DNA from: Holophagae bacterium
GTDB taxonomy: Bacteria > Acidobacteriota > Thermoanaerobaculia > Thermoanaerobaculales > Sulfomarinibacteraceae
Assembly: GCA_030609785.1 (NCBI GenBank)
Contig: JAUWTC010000088.1
Coordinates: 1 to 8,243, forward strand
Direction of reading: 5' to 3'
Length of the DNA stretch: 8,243 nt
Part shown: positions 6,610 through 8,243 of the stretch, piece by piece
Position numbering within the stretch: the stretch's first letter is position 1
How the letters are laid out: each line of letters begins with the position of its first letter
Notes under the pieces: generated by a model
What the model was told of the DNA's origin: nothing
The model's database searches: none
The model's input: only the letters and a program-made list of their open reading frames with translations
Program-made: the position numbers and the translations under genes

Positions 6610-6899
6610 AGCGGCAGGGACAACCCCGCCGACCAAAACCAAGAGCGCGCCCTCTCCGACGGGGCGTGCCAGTTTTCACTTTTCCCCCCGGCAGGACTTC
6701 GGTAAAGCCGTCGTTGCGGGAAAAGTGAAGGCTGGCAACCCTCGGCGACACCCTCGGCAATCGCGTCTCGGCCAATGCAGTAGGCCGCCGAGGTCATTTT
6801 TCTCAAGGGCGATGTTCTTCCGATTTCAGGCATGTTGCCCTTGAGGAAAATGCGCCGAGCGGGTTTGCGCTTGCGCGAATCCGAAGGCCGGGACTGGAG
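6610..6899 (+). ncRNA. Candidate structured RNA, copy L (unassigned family)
   Basis: A ~290-nt segment that aligns with the reverse complement of 7094-7365. In order: AGCGGCAG start; stem 6645-6652/6662-6669 closing a loop with TCTCCGAC; long hairpin A, 6667-6686 with 6718-6737 (20 pairs, two adjacent G.U); stem 6740-6747/6786-6793 (8 bp) enclosing GCAGTAGGCCGCC; long hairpin B, 6795-6810 with 6837-6852 (16 pairs, one G.U); hairpin C, 6860-6869 with 6874-6883 (10 pairs, two G.U, loop CTTG); then AAGGCCGGGACTGGAG. The non-Watson-Crick pairs in A, B and C are G.U when read as plus-strand RNA. No start codon with an SD opens a credible protein here. A promoter is not clear. It could be a stable ncRNA, or the folded end of a mobile element. 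Confidence 0.6.
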
Positions 6900-7093
6900 G
6901 CATGGTCTGGGGCAGGGGCCGCGACGGCAAGCAGCGGCAGAGGGCAGCGACGGTCGGCCGGGGCAGGTTCAGCGACCGCGACCGGGGCTGGGGCAGCGTT
7001 GCCAATCAGGATAGCGCTCGTAAATGCCGACGGTTTTTGAGATCCGCATCAAGCGGTCACCAGGTTCCATTCGATCCGGTCCCGGTCCCTGTT
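6900..7093. other. Central linker between the two structured copies, no gene seen
   Basis: The part up to about 7000 is G-rich on the plus strand. GGGGCAG occurs at 6909, 6960 and 6990, with AGGGCAG at 6941. Two of these begin longer imperfect repeats of the form GGGGCAGG...GCGAC (6909-6925 and 6960-6982). A run of five T follows GCCGACGG at 7033-7037, but no stem precedes it. Weak similarity between the copies may continue a few tens of bases beyond GGAG on each side. No protein gene with a usable start is seen. Confidence 0.5.
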
Positions 7094-7365
7094 CTCCAGC
7101 CCCGGCCTTCTGATGCGCCTCGCGGCGCACCAGCGTCCCCTTTTCTGCGGGGCCGGAGCATGGTGAAAGGCGCAAAGGACATGCGGCCCCGCAGAAAAGA
7201 CGAGCGGCGGCCTACTGCCGTCAGCCGAGATTCGTTCGCTGAGGCGCTCGCCGTGGGGAGCCAGACACGGCTTTCGTCGCATCGACACCGTTGGTGGGAG
7301 GGCTGCCCGGTGAAGAAAGCCGTAACTGGCACCCCCGTCGGAGAGGGGCAGTCTTGGCTGCCGCT
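7094..7365 (-). ncRNA. Candidate structured RNA, copy R (unassigned family)
   Basis: The minus-strand homologue of copy L, ~272 nt. In minus-strand order: AGCGGCAG (7365-7358); GCCCC, loop with TCTCCGAC, GGGG; long hairpin A, 7330-7315 with 7275-7260 (16 positions, one T.T and one G.U); junction stem CGAGCG/CGCTCG around GGCAGTAGGCCGCC; long hairpin B, 7199-7184 with 7155-7140 (16 bp perfect, extendable by CATG/CATG after a 3-nt bulge); hairpin C, 7133-7124 with 7119-7110 (10 pairs, loop GCGA, a GNRA tetraloop); then AAGGCCGGGGCTGGAG. Hairpins A and B have largely different stem sequences from copy L but the same positions. An AT-rich patch (about 7400-7428) upstream could hold its promoter, though no good hexamers were found. 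Confidence 0.6.
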
Positions 7366-7455
7366 TCACCTCGGCCGACCGTGCAGGGGTGCCTGGTTGG
7401 ATCTGATACTGTTAAATTAAGGAAAATTCGGTGAAAGTGAGAAACCTCATCTGTG

Positions 7456-7479
7456 GGCCCTGGATACTCAGCCAGGGCC
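7456..7479 (+). promoter_or_regulatory. Leader hairpin upstream of the Asp-box gene
   Basis: GGCCCTGG, loop ATACTCAG, CCAGGGCC: a perfect 8-bp stem ending 16 bases before the AAGGAGG (7496-7502) of the next gene. It has no T tract. It may stabilise the leader or act on translation, but nothing shows which. Confidence 0.4.
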
Positions 7480-7508
7480 ATTGCCCCGTGCATTCAAGGA
7501 GGATCGCC

Positions 7509-8111
7509 ATGACAACTCCATCCCTCAAGAGCTTGATTCTGGTCGCATTCATCGCAAACGTTTTCCTTCTGACCCCGTGCTCCGGTCAGCAGCCGCCGGA
7601 CGCGTCCCCCTCCGAATGCACCCGACTGATGACGCTGCACATCGACAAGCAGGCCAACCCCAACGCGGCGCGACTGGCCGCGGCCTGCAGCGGCCATCTC
7701 GGTTGGAGCGCGCCCCCCGAGTTTCCTTTCGAAGGCTCGGCGCCAGGCGCGACCGCCAAGCTCCTCGGGGGCTCTGACCTCAACCTCGTCACCGGAGACG
7801 AGACCTTCCCCGCCGTCACCCAGGCGGGAAGCATGGTATGGGGCAACGGCAGCGATATCGTGGCGGTCTACAACGACACCAGAGACGCCCCGGCCGGCTA
7901 CTCCGGCATGTCGGTGTCGACCGACGGCGGCATCAACTTCGACCGCCTCGAGCCCAACCCCTTCGGCACGGTGTTCGGCGGGGACGTGGGCAGCCCGGCA
8001 GTGGCCTACGACGACTCCACCAGTTCGTGGCTGGCCATTACTCTTGACGTGACCTGCGGAGGCCAGGGCATCGGCCTGATGAGCTCCGTCGACCCGTCGG
8101 ACCGGGCCTGA
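7509..8111 (+). CDS. Secreted Asp-box (BNR, sialidase-like) protein, N-terminal part, probably interrupted
   Basis: 200 residues from ATG 7509 to TGA 8109-8111. The start is set by AAGGAGG six bases upstream; a GTG at 7431 is in frame but has no such site. Residues 1-28 form an export signal with a hydrophobic core (9-22). LTPC resembles a lipobox, but Pro before Cys is unusual, so ordinary signal peptidase cutting is also possible. The body has CTRLMTLHIDKQANPN (37-52), GSMVWGNGSDIVAVYNDTR (107-125), an Asp-box STDGGINF (137-144) and GSPAVAYDD then WLAIT (161-178), the blade pattern of BNR or sialidase-like propellers. The protein ends one or two blades in, far short of a full propeller. Family-like codons resume in the same frame after the stop (8112-8243), so this is best read as the front of a longer gene that has been broken. 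Function unknown; extracellular carbohydrate or adhesion roles are typical. Confidence 0.65.
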   Translation: MTTPSLKSLILVAFIANVFLLTPCSGQQPPDASPSECTRLMTLHIDKQANPNAARLAAACSGHLGWSAPPEFPFEGSAPGATAKLLGGSDLNLVTGDETFPAVTQAGSMVWGNGSDIVAVYNDTRDAPAGYSGMSVSTDGGINFDRLEPNPFGTVFGGDVGSPAVAYDDSTSSWLAITLDVTCGGQGIGLMSSVDPSDRA

Positions 8112-8243
8112 TGGTGGATCCATGTCTGTTCACTGTCGATCCTGGTCTACTAATGGGCCATGGTATGGATCGACAATACGCGTGGTAGCTCTTAATAGGT
8201 ATGCTTCTAGATTGGCTTCAACGATTTCGACGCCGGCGGCGCG
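8112..8243 (+). pseudogene. In-frame remnant of the Asp-box gene after premature stops
   Basis: In the frame of the preceding gene, the sequence reads through TGA 8109, TAA 8151, TAA 8193, TAG 8196 and TAG 8208, yet gives VWIDNTRGSS (8163-8192) and IGFNDFDAGGA (8211-8243). Related secreted propellers carry a stretch of the type SMWVDN..., YGRMY..., NDF at this point, so homology appears to continue. The stop-bearing part is visibly AT-richer than its flanks. The gene runs off the window. Confidence 0.5.

Larger units (their letters stand above)
6610..7365. repeat. Composite of two diverged structured copies in head-to-head inverted orientation
   Basis: Three blocks recur inverted: a 15-mer beginning CCCTCTCCGACG at 6650-6664 and 7347-7333; GCAGTAGGCCGCCG at 6777-6790 and 7218-7205; and GAAGGCCGGG[A/G]CTGGAG at 6883-6899 and 7110-7094. 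Block spacing is 127 and 106 nt in one copy and 129 and 108 nt in the other. The 3' ends of the copies face a 194-bp centre. The whole could be a fold-back (MITE-like) element or two independent insertions. No target-site duplication was found at the flanks by eye. Confidence 0.7.

Noticed and set aside
6415..6705. Open frame of 96 codons over the hairpin and REP-like region
   Set aside because: It begins in a hairpin, has no SD, and the product has no protein-like pattern.
6588..6833. Open frame of 81 codons on the minus strand across copy L
   Set aside because: It starts inside a hairpin, has no SD, and its composition (Arg, Ser, Pro, Gly) is that of a chance frame in GC-rich DNA. Its slight likeness to a frame in copy R follows from the nucleotide homology.
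6610..7365. Retron, diversity-generating element, IscB/TnpB guide RNA or integron attC array
   Set aside because: Long stems invite these names, but no reverse transcriptase, template/variable repeat pair, HNH/TnpB gene or GTTRRRY/RYYYAAC ends were found in the window.
124..7368. Shared 14-mer TGGCTGCCGCTTCA at 124-137 and 7355-7368
   Set aside because: One 14-base match in about 8 kb is within chance, and the first copy is explained by the terminator stem.
6902..7420. Open frame of 172 codons on the plus strand through the centre and copy R
   Set aside because: No SD, low-complexity start, and no recognisable domain. It runs antisense through conserved paired stems, which are explained better by RNA structure.
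7400..7428. AT-rich patch as a promoter for copy R or the Asp-box gene
   Set aside because: TGTTAAATT resembles an extended -10 on the plus strand, but there are several mismatches and no -35; too weak to list as a feature.

Overview
The window is high-GC bacterial chromosome. It carries an HflKC pair, a GCS2-type ligase, secreted beta-sandwich and Asp-box proteins, and Shine-Dalgarno (SD) sequences of the GGAGG type. The secreted proteins resemble those of Acidobacteriota-like lineages, one of them through a PVELxxF tail, but this placement is an inference and no marker gene fixes the phylum.

Layout. (1) 1-51 is the last 16 codons of a plus-strand gene. A strong hairpin at 110-135 separates it from a convergent secreted protein gene (163-867, minus). 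(2) 1030-4343, minus strand, is a probable operon reading glycerate 2-kinase -> hflK -> hflC. hflK and hflC overlap by ATGA. A 45-bp gap holding degenerate heptamer repeats lies between the kinase and hflK. (3) 4344-4436 is a divergent promoter region with a perfect 10-bp-arm inverted repeat against an extended -10 element. It serves a GCS2-family carboxylate-amine ligase fused to a CBS pair (4437-6353, plus). (4) 6354-7508 has no convincing protein gene but is full of structure. It contains four consecutive hairpins, a 10-bp-period A-rich repeat, a REP-like hairpin, and two head-to-head ~280-nt copies of one structured element (6610-6899 plus, 7094-7365 minus). (5) 7509-8243 is the 5' part of a secreted Asp-box (BNR, sialidase-like) protein gene. 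It is interrupted by several in-frame stops, yet homology-like codons return in the same frame at the window edge.

The most interesting item is the pair of structured copies in region 4. They share three near-identical sequence blocks at almost the same spacing. Between the blocks the sequences differ, but the differences keep base pairing: a 10-bp stem has several paired substitutions, and two long stems are rebuilt with different sequence at the same place. The non-Watson-Crick pairs are G.U in the orientation chosen for each copy, as expected for a transcribed RNA. No reverse transcriptase, transposase, HNH or TnpB gene is present in the window, so the element cannot be assigned to a known class from here.
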